Of a DNA stretch of 64,000 bases, positions 24,716 through 34,228 are shown in pieces. How positions within the stretch are numbered: the first letter of the stretch is position 1; each line of letters starts with the position of its first letter. The translations under genes and the position numbers were made by a program. Source of the stretch: JAOAPY01 sp038237475 (GTDB lineage: Bacteria; Acidobacteriota; Blastocatellia; Pyrinomonadales; Pyrinomonadaceae); NCBI GenBank assembly GCA_038237475.1, contig JBBRYS010000001.1, forward strand, positions 62,001 to 126,000, written 5' to 3'. The notes under the pieces were generated by a model. The model ran no database searches, was not told the origin of the DNA, and was given only the letters and a program-made list of their open reading frames with translations.

Positions 24716-25201
24716 ATGGGTTCGAAGGCGATTCAGGAGCGCGTGCGGACTTTCGCCGAGAAAGTAGCCATCGACAACGGGCTCGAGTTAGTTCACTGCG
24801 AAGTAGCGGGCCCCGACAACAACCCGATTGTTCGGGTTTTCATTGATAAACCGGGCGGTGTGACCCACGAAAACTGTGCGTCCGTCAGCCTGCATTTGGG
24901 GACATTGCTGGACGTCGAAGATTTCATTCATTCGTCGTACACGCTTGAAGTTTCATCCCCCGGCCTGGAACGAGGCCTTTATAAGCGCGCTGATTTCGAG
25001 CGCTTTGTGGGGAATCTGGCAAAACTGCGCACCAACGGCCCCGTTAATGGGCAACGCAATTTTCGCGGGCGCCTGCTGGGAGTTGAAGGCGAGCACCTGC
25101 TGTTTGAGGATCGAACCAGTGGCCGCTTGAGTATTCCACTGGAATCTTTGGCCAAGGCCAATCTCGAGTACGACTACGACGCAGAGTTGCGCGGAAAGTA
25201 A
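24716..25201 (+). CDS. rimP: Ribosome maturation factor RimP
   Basis: A 161-aa cytosolic assembly factor for the 30S subunit. The two-domain layout is visible: an alpha/beta N-domain (ALVHCEVAGPDNNPIVRVFI-like region, IDKPGGVTHENC, VSSPGLERGL) and a C-terminal SH3-like barrel (GRLLGVEGEHLLFEDR). VSSPGLERPL-type is the family hallmark. It is first in rimP-nusA-infB-rbfA, an order conserved widely in bacteria. Confidence 0.94.
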   Translation: MGSKAIQERVRTFAEKVAIDNGLELVHCEVAGPDNNPIVRVFIDKPGGVTHENCASVSLHLGTLLDVEDFIHSSYTLEVSSPGLERGLYKRADFERFVGNLAKLRTNGPVNGQRNFRGRLLGVEGEHLLFEDRTSGRLSIPLESLAKANLEYDYDAELRGK

Positions 25202-25356
25202 CGCAGGCCCCTAACCTGCACTTGTTTGACAACGCATCTTCTTTTCCGCACCTGGTTCTCCCGGGACGGACACGCAGGCCGATAGCTTGCTTTACAACTG
25301 AATAGGCTCAAGACGACGCGCACAATGCAGCGCCGAGCCATCAAACGGATATCCAA

Positions 25357-27099
25357 ATGAGTTCATCCATTGCACAGAACATTGAAGCCCTTTGCCAGGA
25401 ACAGGGTATTGAGCGCGACCTCGTCATCGAAGCGATGAAAGAGGCCGTGCGCGCCGCTGCCAAAAAACAGTTCAAGTCCGGCGAGGACATTCAGGTCGAC
25501 TGGAACCCCGACACAGGCATCGAGCTTTCGTCTTCCAAGGTCGTCGTTGAAGAAGTGACTAATGAGGCTACTGAGCTTTCAATCGAGGAAGCCCGGGAGA
25601 TGGCCGGTGATGAAGTCGAAGTTGGTGACGCTCTGCTGCTCCCTCTGCCGATGGAAGAACTGGGACGCATTGCCGCGCAAACAGCCAAGCAAATCCTCTT
25701 TCAAAAAGTTCGCGATGCGGTCCGCAGCAATGTTTACGAGCAGTACATCGATAAGACCGGTGACCTCGTCAATGGCTATGTAAAGCGCTTCGAACGAGGC
25801 AATATCATTGTCGATCTCGGCAATCTGGAAGCCATCCTGCCTCGCTCACAACAGTCGCGCGGCGAGCAGTGGAACCAGGGCGAACGCATCCGCGTCGTTA
25901 TCCATAACGTTTCCAAAGAATCCAAGGGACCACAGATAGAAGTGTCCCGTACTTCTCCTGAGTTGCTGCTCCGTCTGTTCGAGATGGAGGTGCCCGAGAT
26001 TTATGACGGCACAGTCGTGATCAAGTCATGCGTGCGCGAACCGGGTGAGCGCGCCAAGATCGCCGTGACCTCAAATGAGCGTGACGTGGATCCAGTCGGC
26101 GCCTGCGTGGGTATGAAAGGCTCGCGCGTCCAGGCCATCATCCGCGAACTGCGGGGTGAGAAGATCGACATTATCGAATGGTCAGATGAACCATCAGTCT
26201 TTGCGGCCAATGCGCTTTCGCCCGCCAAAGTCAATCAGGTTCGGATCACGGATATTGAAAACCGCCAGATGGAAGTCATCGTCAACGAGGATCAACTCTC
26301 GCTCGCGATTGGCAAGCGCGGTCAAAACGTGCGTCTGGCCACCAAGTTGGTTGGCTGGAACATTGATATTCGCAGTGAAGAAGAGATCAAACGCGAAGTA
26401 ACTGAACAGATGGGCGCCCTGATCGCCTCGGGCGAGGCCGTGCCGCTTTCAGCTATCGAAGGCGTGACTGCGCAGCAGGCCGATGCCCTGGCTGAGCACA
26501 ACATCAACGACATCGATACTCTCGCCAACACCTCGGTCGACGATCTGGTTGAGATTCTGGATCTCAGTTTGGATGAGGCGGAAGTAATTCTGTCACAGGC
26601 GAAGGCCGTGATTGCCATTCGCGAAAAGAGCCAGCAGGCCGAGGAATTAGCGGTCACCGGTGAAGAAGTCGTGGGCGAACAGGCGGAACATATTCACGCC
26701 ATTTCGGTTGAGGCAGATGAGTCCGTCGAAGCCGGCGCGGTGGAACCGAACGACTCAATGACGGCGGCCGGTTACGATGAGGCAGTCGCCAACGGTGAAC
26801 CGTTCTCTAACGATCATGAAGTACTGGCCCAGCAGGCTGCGGAACCAGTGACGCTGACCGAGATTGAGGCGCTGTCAGAGGGCGAATTGAAACTGGAAGG
26901 CGCCGGTAAAGACCTGAGTCCAGACACGATTAGGCCGGGACTCGACGTCACGGCTGGCGTAACCAGTGAACCCAACGATGCGACGGAAGCTTTGGCTTCT
27001 GAAGCTGAATCAGCTCCCGAAGGTGTTGTAGACGCCGCACAGGGCGGGAGCAGTGACCAAGACGAGAAGCAAGATGCTTCCCCTGACGCGGCAAATTAG
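25357..27099 (+). CDS. nusA: Transcription termination/antitermination factor NusA
   Basis: A 580-aa RNA polymerase accessory factor for pausing, termination and antitermination. Domains run NTD (1-about 125), S1 (DLVNGYVKRFERGNIIVDLG, about 135-200), KH1 and KH2 (CVGMKGSRVQAIIRELRGEK near 248-267; LAIGKRGQNVRLA near 310). A helix-hairpin-like repeat domain follows (about 360-430), then an acidic, low-complexity tail of roughly 140 residues. That tail is longer than in most bacterial NusA and looks disordered. It follows rimP by 155 nt. Confidence 0.95.
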   Translation: MSSSIAQNIEALCQEQGIERDLVIEAMKEAVRAAAKKQFKSGEDIQVDWNPDTGIELSSSKVVVEEVTNEATELSIEEAREMAGDEVEVGDALLLPLPMEELGRIAAQTAKQILFQKVRDAVRSNVYEQYIDKTGDLVNGYVKRFERGNIIVDLGNLEAILPRSQQSRGEQWNQGERIRVVIHNVSKESKGPQIEVSRTSPELLLRLFEMEVPEIYDGTVVIKSCVREPGERAKIAVTSNERDVDPVGACVGMKGSRVQAIIRELRGEKIDIIEWSDEPSVFAANALSPAKVNQVRITDIENRQMEVIVNEDQLSLAIGKRGQNVRLATKLVGWNIDIRSEEEIKREVTEQMGALIASGEAVPLSAIEGVTAQQADALAEHNINDIDTLANTSVDDLVEILDLSLDEAEVILSQAKAVIAIREKSQQAEELAVTGEEVVGEQAEHIHAISVEADESVEAGAVEPNDSMTAAGYDEAVANGEPFSNDHEVLAQQAAEPVTLTEIEALSEGELKLEGAGKDLSPDTIRPGLDVTAGVTSEPNDATEALASEAESAPEGVVDAAQGGSSDQDEKQDASPDAAN

Positions 27100-27101
27100 T
27101 T

Positions 27102-27142
27102 CGAGCGGGCGTGCTGGGTTACCCAGCACGTATCGCCGCTCG
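27102..27142 (+). repeat. Stable hairpin between nusA and infB
   Basis: CGTGCTGGG (27110-27118) and CCCAGCACG (27122-27130) form a perfect 9-bp stem with a 3-nt loop. An outer CGAGCGG/CCGCTCG (27102-27108 with 27136-27142) extends it across small bulges. There is no T run, so it is not a simple terminator. It may be an RNase processing site or a modulator of infB expression. Confidence 0.6.
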
Positions 27143-27263
27143 CCCTCAACCTCCCATTTCGGGCTGCACTTCTGATTGCACTCGGAAACGCGGTTGAGAG
27201 CGAGATTCTCTTAACCACTTTTCGCAGGAGTCAGGACGCCAAAATCGTCCCCAGAAGGAGTGC

Positions 27264-29993
27264 ATGACCGCTTCCAAAGTTCGCATTTACGATCTCGCTA
27301 AGGAACTCAAGCTCGACACCAAACGGTTGATAGAAGAAATTCGCCGTGAGGGTGTCGATGTCAGCGTGCCTTCGAACTCCGTCTCCAAGGAACTGGCGGA
27401 GAAAATCCGCATCAAGTACTTCCCCAAGAAGGAAGCAGTGGCCAAGCGGACCATTAAGGTGGTCAAGCGAGCCGCGCTGGTTCATGAAGAAGAAGCACCC
27501 GCCGAGGTGGCAGAGCCAGAGGCGCCGGCAGAGATTCTCGCAGCGGCAGCTCCCGAAGAAGTAGCTGAAGAAGCTGCGCCCCGGGAGGCTGAGGCTCCTG
27601 CACCTGCAGCCAAACCAGCCAGCGCTGCACGTTTGGTCAAGAAGCTGAGACCTGCGACTCGAGCCGAACAACCTGAGGTTGAGCCTCCGGTCGAGATCGA
27701 AGAGGAAGAAGCGGAACCGATCGCCGCGGCAGCTCCGGAAACAAATCACACCGCTGAACCGGCCGCAGCCGCCACTGCGCGACAGCCCGAAGCCGCTCCC
27801 GCGCCCTTTGTGCCGTCACGACAGGTGCGCGTCATGCGTCCCACGGCAGCAGCGCTGGACGCCGGTATCAAACACGGCGAACGCGTTCCGGCGCCAACTC
27901 CTGCTCCCACGGTTGCGCCTACACCACGCGAACGCGACGAACGTCGCCGCGAGCGCACAGCCCAGGGCCGCACTGAATATCGCGGCACTCCCGGCGAAAC
28001 TGCCACACCCCAAACGACTTACATTCCACCACCCGATAGTGGCAGGCGTCGTTCGCGTCGCGCGGTCACGCGTGGCGGTCGCAAGGGCAACGAAAGAGGC
28101 GGTCGCTTCGAAAAGGGTGATTTCATTGCGCCACCGAAAGCGCTGTCGCTGGAAGATCGAATTGCCGGCCGTATGGAAGCCGGCGTCGAGGGCGAGCTAA
28201 AAACCGTGCGCGTCATCGAAGGATCCACAGTCAAAGAGTTCGCGGAAAAACTGGGAATCAAACCGAAGGACATCGTCACCCTGCTGCTGCAGCGCGGCGT
28301 CTTCGCCACTATCAATCAACCTCTGAACGATGATGTCGCCATCGATTTGGCCAAACGCTTTGGCTATGAATTGACCTTCGTCAATTTCGAAGAGATGGTC
28401 GCCGAAGAAGAGTTTGAGGAACTGGTAGCTTCCGATTCCGATGACGTGGAATTGCCGCGAGCCCCGGTTGTAACAGTCATGGGCCACGTCGATCACGGAA
28501 AGACTTCGTTGCTCGACGCGATTCGCGCCACCGATGTGGCCGGCGGTGAAGCCGGCGGGATCACCCAGCACATCGGCGCCTACAGCGTGCAGGTGCCCAG
28601 CCCGGATCATGCCGGAGAAACCCGTCGAGTGGTATTCCTCGATACGCCCGGTCACGAGGCATTTACACTGATGCGCGCCCGCGGCGCGAAGGCTACGGAC
28701 GTAGTTGTCCTGGTGGTTGCCGCAGACGACGGCGTCATGCCGCAAACCATCGAGGCGATCGAGCACTCGCGCGCCGCCAATGTCCCCATTGTGGTGGCGA
28801 TTAATAAAATTGACAAACCTGATGCGAACCCGGAACGAGTTAAGCAGGAACTGGCGCGCCAGGGATTGAACGCCGTCGACTGGGGTGGCGAAACTGAGAT
28901 GGTCGCGGTATCGGCCAAGAAGCGCGAGAACCTCGAGACGCTGCTGGAAACGATCCTGCTCACCTCTGACATCCTGGACTTGAAAGCAAGTCCGACTCGG
29001 CTGGCTTCGGGCGTCGTGCTTGAAGCAAAACTCGATCGCGGCCGCGGCCCTGTAGCTACCGCGCTCGTGCAACAAGGCACGCTGAGAGTTGGCGATCCGT
29101 TCATCGTGGGCCAGATTTTCGGCAAGGTCCGCGCCATGTTCGACGACCGCGGCGCTCCGGTAACTGAGGCGCTGCCGGCCACCCCCGTGGAAATACTGGG
29201 CTTGCAGGGCGTTCCACTCGCCGGCGATACCTTCCAGGTAGTTGCCGACATCGGGCGCGCGCAGCAGATTTCTCATCACCGGCAGATGGTCAATCGCCAG
29301 AGCACGTTACTGCAAACCACCAAGCGTGGTATCGAAGCGCTGGGCCAGAGCGAAGTGAAGGAACTGCTGGTAGTGATCAAGGCCGACGTCCAGGGCTCGG
29401 TCGAAGTTCTGAAATCAACGCTGCAAAAACTTTCCACTGATGCGGTCAAGGTCAAAGTGATCCGCTCCGGCGTGGGTGCCATTACTGAATCCGATGTCCT
29501 GCTGGCGTCTGCAACTCAGGCAGGCACCGCATCAACAGCGGTCGTGATTATCGGCTTTAATGTGCGGCCTGAATCGCGCACCGGCGATTTAGCCAAGCAG
29601 GAAAGCGTTGACATTCGACTGCACTCAATTATTTACAAGGTAGAAGAAGAGATCCGGGCCGCCATGATCGGCATGCTCGATAAAATCGAGCGAGAGAAGA
29701 TTCTCGGCAAGGCCGACGTACGCGAAGTATTCCGCGTCCCGCGTGTGGGAGCTGTAGCTGGTTCCATGGTGATCAATGGCATCATCAGGCGAACTGCCAA
29801 GGCGCGGCTGATTCGGGATAGTGTGGTCACGTGGGAGGGCAATATCGCTTCCCTCCGAAGATTTAAGGAAGACGTTTCAGAAGTCCGTGACGGTTACGAG
29901 TGCGGTATCGGTCTCGAGAACTACAACGATATGAAAGTGGGCGATCAAATCGAGGCTTACATCGTCGAGAAGGTCGCGGCCACGGAGCTTTAG
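27264..29993 (+). CDS. infB: Translation initiation factor IF-2
   Basis: A 909-aa GTPase that positions initiator tRNA on the 30S subunit. The N-terminal IF2N module (MTASKVRIYDLAKELKLDTK) is followed by a long Ala/Pro/Glu-rich and then Arg-rich linker (about 70-300). A second IF2N module comes next, then the G domain (GHVDHGKTSLLD, DTPGHEAF, NKID) and the beta-barrel and C1/C2 domains. AGGAG precedes ATG 27264 by 5 nt. Length and order are normal for IF-2. It is followed by rbfA. Confidence 0.96.
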   Translation: MTASKVRIYDLAKELKLDTKRLIEEIRREGVDVSVPSNSVSKELAEKIRIKYFPKKEAVAKRTIKVVKRAALVHEEEAPAEVAEPEAPAEILAAAAPEEVAEEAAPREAEAPAPAAKPASAARLVKKLRPATRAEQPEVEPPVEIEEEEAEPIAAAAPETNHTAEPAAAATARQPEAAPAPFVPSRQVRVMRPTAAALDAGIKHGERVPAPTPAPTVAPTPRERDERRRERTAQGRTEYRGTPGETATPQTTYIPPPDSGRRRSRRAVTRGGRKGNERGGRFEKGDFIAPPKALSLEDRIAGRMEAGVEGELKTVRVIEGSTVKEFAEKLGIKPKDIVTLLLQRGVFATINQPLNDDVAIDLAKRFGYELTFVNFEEMVAEEEFEELVASDSDDVELPRAPVVTVMGHVDHGKTSLLDAIRATDVAGGEAGGITQHIGAYSVQVPSPDHAGETRRVVFLDTPGHEAFTLMRARGAKATDVVVLVVAADDGVMPQTIEAIEHSRAANVPIVVAINKIDKPDANPERVKQELARQGLNAVDWGGETEMVAVSAKKRENLETLLETILLTSDILDLKASPTRLASGVVLEAKLDRGRGPVATALVQQGTLRVGDPFIVGQIFGKVRAMFDDRGAPVTEALPATPVEILGLQGVPLAGDTFQVVADIGRAQQISHHRQMVNRQSTLLQTTKRGIEALGQSEVKELLVVIKADVQGSVEVLKSTLQKLSTDAVKVKVIRSGVGAITESDVLLASATQAGTASTAVVIIGFNVRPESRTGDLAKQESVDIRLHSIIYKVEEEIRAAMIGMLDKIEREKILGKADVREVFRVPRVGAVAGSMVINGIIRRTAKARLIRDSVVTWEGNIASLRRFKEDVSEVRDGYECGIGLENYNDMKVGDQIEAYIVEKVAATEL

Positions 29994-30068
29994 AAAGGAT
30001 CAGGGTGAGGGCGGAAGGCTGCGACGGATCGATCTGCGTCCTTCAGCCTGCCTTCATCCTTAGTACAC

Positions 30069-30446
30069 ATGCGGCGGACGGAAAGAGTTGCGGATCTCCT
30101 GCGCGAGGAGATCATTCAGATTGTCGGTTACGAGCTGGAGGATCCACGCTTGATACCGGTCACCGTCACGGATGTGAAGATGGCCGACAATCTGAAGAGC
30201 ATGAAAGTTTTTTTCACCGTCGCCGGCACGGAAGAAGAATACAAAGCAGCACTCGCCGCCCTGGTCCATGCAACTCCCTACGTCCGGAAACAAGTGGGTC
30301 TGTCGCTCAACCTGCATCGCACTCCCGAAATCCACTTTGTGCGCGATCGAGTCGAAGAGGAAGGCGAGCGTGTGGACAAATTGCTGGCAAAGATTGAAGA
30401 CGAATGGAAAGACAGTGAAAGGATGAAAGATGAAGGAGAAGGATAA
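30069..30446 (+). CDS. rbfA: Ribosome-binding factor A
   Basis: A 125-aa KH-like cold-shock assembly factor for the 30S subunit, with RRTERVADLLREEIIQIVGY, DPRLIPVTVTDVKMADNLK and the C-terminal RTPEIHFVRD typical of RbfA. The last 15 residues are charged and non-conserved. It sits 75 nt after infB, as in most bacteria. Confidence 0.94.
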   Translation: MRRTERVADLLREEIIQIVGYELEDPRLIPVTVTDVKMADNLKSMKVFFTVAGTEEEYKAALAALVHATPYVRKQVGLSLNLHRTPEIHFVRDRVEEEGERVDKLLAKIEDEWKDSERMKDEGEG

Positions 30447-30499
30447 AGATTTAGCCGCGGCCCGACCGGTTACTTCCTAACCCTTCATCGTTGTTTTAA

Positions 30500-31486
<987 letters not shown>

Positions 31487-31489
<3 letters not shown>

Positions 31490-31609
31490 TCAGTGTCAGT
31501 TGTCAGGATTCTGTTCAGCTTCACTCAAAGTTTCAATTTTAGTCGTCACCAGGCGATTAGTGCAGAAATTGCAACTGACTACTAACCACTAACAACTGAC
31601 CACTGACTA
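31487..31609. repeat. Inverted repeat of 20-21 bp arms between nrnA and cobO
   Basis: TAGTCAGTGTCAGTTGTCAG (31487-31506) recurs as a near-perfect reverse complement at 31589-31609 (one substitution, one indel). The sequence before the right arm is also built of ACTGAC/ACTAAC-type units. Separation is about 82 bp. The element nearly fills the intergenic gap. Confidence 0.6.
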
Positions 31610-31611
31610 AC

Positions 31612-32184
31612 ATGAAAGAAAAGCAATACAAATGGCGCCGCCAGGACTACCAGGAGAACACTCGTGGTCTGTTGATGGTCAATACCGGCAACGGCAAAGG
31701 TAAGACTACCTGCGCCCTCGGGTTGATGATGCGAGCAGCCGGCCAGGGGCTGCGCTGCTGCATGATTCAATTCATGAAGTCACGCAACGATCGCTATGGC
31801 GAGCACGTGGCTGCAGAGAAGTTGGGTATCGAAGTCCACACCATGGGTGACGGCTTTACCTGGGACACAAAGAACCCGGAACAGGATCGCCAAACCGCGA
31901 ATCGAACCTGGGAGCTTTGTCTTGAGAAGCTGCGCAGCGGCGACTATGACATGATGGTATTCGACGAACTGGTCTACGTGTTGAGCTACAACATGTTGCC
32001 GGTCGCGGACGTGATTACGGAATTACAGGCTGTCCGCGCCGCGCAACCGGCGCTGCATATCATTCTTACCGGCCGCGATGCTCCGGCAGAGTTGATCGCC
32101 GCCGCCGACCTGGTCACCGAGATGACCGAAGTCAAACATCCCTTCACCGCCGGCATCCGCGCCCAACGCGGCATCGAATTCTGA
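31612..32184 (+). CDS. cobO: Cob(I)yrinic acid a,c-diamide adenosyltransferase
   Basis: A 190-aa ATP:corrinoid adenosyltransferase of the CobO/BtuR/CobA type that makes adenosylcobalamin or its precursor in the cytosol. The atypical P-loop TGNGKGKTT (25-33) is diagnostic. MRAAGQGLRCCMIQFMKSR, VFDELVYVLSYNMLP and LTGRDAP are conserved in the family. No other cobalamin genes or cobalamin riboswitch are visible nearby, so the organism may use it for salvage. Its 3' end is overlapped on the opposite strand by the GT87-like gene. Confidence 0.93.
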   Translation: MKEKQYKWRRQDYQENTRGLLMVNTGNGKGKTTCALGLMMRAAGQGLRCCMIQFMKSRNDRYGEHVAAEKLGIEVHTMGDGFTWDTKNPEQDRQTANRTWELCLEKLRSGDYDMMVFDELVYVLSYNMLPVADVITELQAVRAAQPALHIILTGRDAPAELIAAADLVTEMTEVKHPFTAGIRAQRGIEF

Positions 32185-33522
32185 ACCGCTATCAGTCCAA
32201 GTCTGTTGGACTTTGTTTGCTCTCTCTTTAGAGAGACGGTCTTTCTCTATGCAAGACGCTGCCCTATGTATTGCAACCGACAGTAACAGTATCCCCATGC
32301 TAACGAATCCGAGCGACGTGAATATTGAAGCGATAAATTGGCCCCACACACCTCTTGTCGTAAGACTGGTGAAAGCAAATGAAAGCAAAATTAAAATTCG
32401 AAACAAACGGTCAGTAACAATCTCAGAATACCAAAGGTGACAAACATACATGTATGCGGGGACCAGGAGGACGAGATGAGGAATTTCTGCAACCGTCGAG
32501 AAGTTCGGTATCAAGCTGAATACAAAGGCAAAACCACCCCACTGAGAAACAAGGTCTGGAGCGTCCCTGAACCGCAAGGCATACCAGCCAATCGCCGCAA
32601 TGATGCAAAGCATCGCGAACTGTCCGATCAGCCGAACAACTGTAACAGGCAGTTCGACAACAGTTACACTGTATAGCCTGCCCTTGTATGCAAATGCTGG
32701 TACCGTCAAGAAAAATCGATCTACCTGCGCCCGAAGAGATATGTTACCCGATCCGGCCCAACTTCCTGTGCCAGGCAAATGAACGAGCGCAACCTTTTGA
32801 ACCCACTCACGGTGATAGCCTTCATCCTTATCGAAACCAACAATCAACGCCGGAGTCATGACACCGATTACCGCCCCCAACACTAAACCAGCCAGAACTC
32901 TCCCCCTACGCTTCGCGAGAAACCAGAAGCCAAAAGGTAACGTCGTCAGTTTCACAACCATTGACAACGCGATCGCAATTCCGGCGAGTAAATTCTGTTT
33001 TCTACTGAGGCACGTCAGGCCGAGCACTGCTAATGCCAGGACAAAGATATTTGACTGCCCGAACCGTAGGTGCGAAATGGTAAAGCGTGCGGTCAAAATT
33101 GTTGCGAAGAAACACACAACCCAACGAGTTTTGGCAGGCAGTGAGAAGAATGGCTGGACCGTCATTCCACTGTAAAATGCGGCCATACTCCAGCCCAGTA
33201 GCGCGACCGAGGCAACCGACCAGAGAACGATAACCGCGCCCTCTGGTAAGAACGTTAAGGGGATGTTCAGCAAGGCGAAGAAGGGTGGGTAATAATAGAA
33301 ATTGCCGTGTTGGCTGGCAGTCATGTAGATGTCTTGACGCTGCAGCAACAAACGCGCTGCATGGAGGAACACATAAGGATCGCCGTCGCGGCGCCAAATC
33401 TGTTGCACGCAACAGGTGGTTACCGCCAGGGCAATCGATCCAGCAGCCAGAAAACGGTAGAGAGGTCGTCGTCGGAGAAACCTCTTGTCCATCTGTGAAA
33501 CTTCAAAAGTTGACAGCGTCAT
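32023..33522 (-). CDS. Glycosyltransferase 87-like multipass membrane protein with read-through tail
   Basis: A roughly 500-aa integral membrane protein with about ten hydrophobic segments. Its features are those of the GT87/DUF2029 family: an early DPYVFLHAARLLLQRQDIY acidic loop, YYPPFFALLNIPLTFLP, and LRFGQSNIFVLALAVLGLTC. These enzymes use polyprenyl-phosphate mannose or arabinose donors; the donor here is unknown. ATG 33522 follows an upstream stop by 2 nt; 33543 and 33492 are alternatives. The hydrophobic domain ends near 32230, but the frame stays open for about 54 codons antisense to cobO, so the last 162 nt overlap cobO. The native stop seems lost, or the tail is spurious. Confidence 0.75.
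   Translation of the reverse strand: MTLSTFEVSQMDKRFLRRRPLYRFLAAGSIALAVTTCCVQQIWRRDGDPYVFLHAARLLLQRQDIYMTASQHGNFYYYPPFFALLNIPLTFLPEGAVIVLWSVASVALLGWSMAAFYSGMTVQPFFSLPAKTRWVVCFFATILTARFTISHLRFGQSNIFVLALAVLGLTCLSRKQNLLAGIAIALSMVVKLTTLPFGFWFLAKRRGRVLAGLVLGAVIGVMTPALIVGFDKDEGYHREWVQKVALVHLPGTGSWAGSGNISLRAQVDRFFLTVPAFAYKGRLYSVTVVELPVTVVRLIGQFAMLCIIAAIGWYALRFRDAPDLVSQWGGFAFVFSLIPNFSTVAEIPHLVLLVPAYMYVCHLWYSEIVTDRLFRILILLSFAFTSLTTRGVWGQFIASIFTSLGFVSMGILLLSVAIHRAASCIEKDRLSKERANKVQQTWTDSGSEFDAALGADAGGEGMFDFGHLGDQVGGGDQLCRSIAAGKNDMQRRLRGADSL
32194..32216 (+). terminator. Intrinsic terminator after cobO
   Basis: AGTCCAA (32194-32200) and TTGGACT (32206-32212) form a 7-bp stem around GTCTG, followed by TTGTTTG. 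It lies 10 nt after the cobO stop. On the opposite strand the same sequence is inside the apparent C-terminal tail of the GT87-like protein. Confidence 0.6.
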
Positions 33523-33524
33523 TG

Positions 33525-33844
33525 TTAATTTGCTGGATGCCACAAAGTCGTTTCAGCAATTACTCTTATCGGATCGCCATCAGGTGAGCTGTTGTATTCG
33601 AAGCTGATTTGTTGCCACTTCAACGCCAGCCCTGCCCCGCTCAGCATAGCGCGAATACTACCCTCAGACTCATTTCTCGCAATTGAGCTATGAAGCGTTG
33701 CGGTCGCGCTTTCATAGATTTCTGAAAACCTGTTTTCATGGTACCGTCTGTGAACAACTCAATGGTTTCGTGAGAAGCATTCTGATATTTCGCAGGAATG
33801 CATCCGGCGATCGCCACCAAGCTGAATGTAATCGTGAACTCCAC
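33525..33844 (-). pseudogene. Possible small exported protein gene split by a frameshift
   Basis: The frame from ATG 33844 starts with a signal-like segment (MEFTITFSLVAIAGCIPAKY). Around 33740 that frame turns basic and ends at 33641. A second frame on the same strand, open from about 33760 to the stop at 33525, reads HENRFSEIYESATATLHSSI, then ...SGAGLALKWQQISFEYNSSP and AETTLWHPAN. It has the composition of real protein but no start codon at its beginning. One indel near the AAAACAGG at about 33737 would join them. I recognise no family. Its stop is 2 nt from the GT87-like start. Confidence 0.42.
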
Positions 33845-33850
33845 TAATCA

Positions 33851-33945
33851 TTTCAGCCGTCCGTTTGACGGACTCATTCCTCATCGCGCCTTGCATCCCA
33901 CCGATGAATCGGTGGGCTAGTTTCAGTCGTCCGCAAACGCGGATT
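33851..33945. repeat. Cluster of three palindromes with a direct repeat (REP-like)
   Basis: Two related units, TTTCAGCCGTCCG...CGGACT (33851-33874) and TTTCAGTCGTCCG...CGGATT (33921-33945), each contain a small hairpin. They flank a longer perfect palindrome CCCACCGAT-GA-ATCGGTGGG (33897-33916). The group lies in a 0.4-kb stretch without a confident gene before accD. Confidence 0.65.
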
Positions 33946-34228
33946 CAGCTGGTTTACACTCCACCGCATGAGTCCGGAGCGTTCACAGCCAGAACTGCCT
34001 TCCGGCATCCCACCAATAATAGACTACTTGCAGACCGCTTCTCTAAGCATTCTTTTCTTAAATGCGTACCGGCGCGATTTGTGGAGGGCGGACACAGACT
34101 CCACAAGGTTTCTCGGGCGACGTCTGTGAGACTTGCAAACGACAGCAGCAACCGGGTGAGAGCTTGCTTCATACTCACTCGCTTATATGCTATCGTTAGC
34201 GCCTGCCGATTCTATTGAGACACGCAAA

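Noticed and set aside
28197..29279. Long minus-strand ORF (360 codons) inside infB
   Set aside because: Exact antisense of the IF-2 G domain; His/Asp-rich composition is typical of reverse reading.
31490..31612. Cobalamin riboswitch before cobO
   Set aside because: The gap is too short and holds an ACTGAC-type inverted repeat; no B12-box sequence is seen.
33865..34218. Plus-strand ORF of 117 codons before accD
   Set aside because: It starts inside the palindromic repeat cluster, has no ribosome site and no protein-like pattern.
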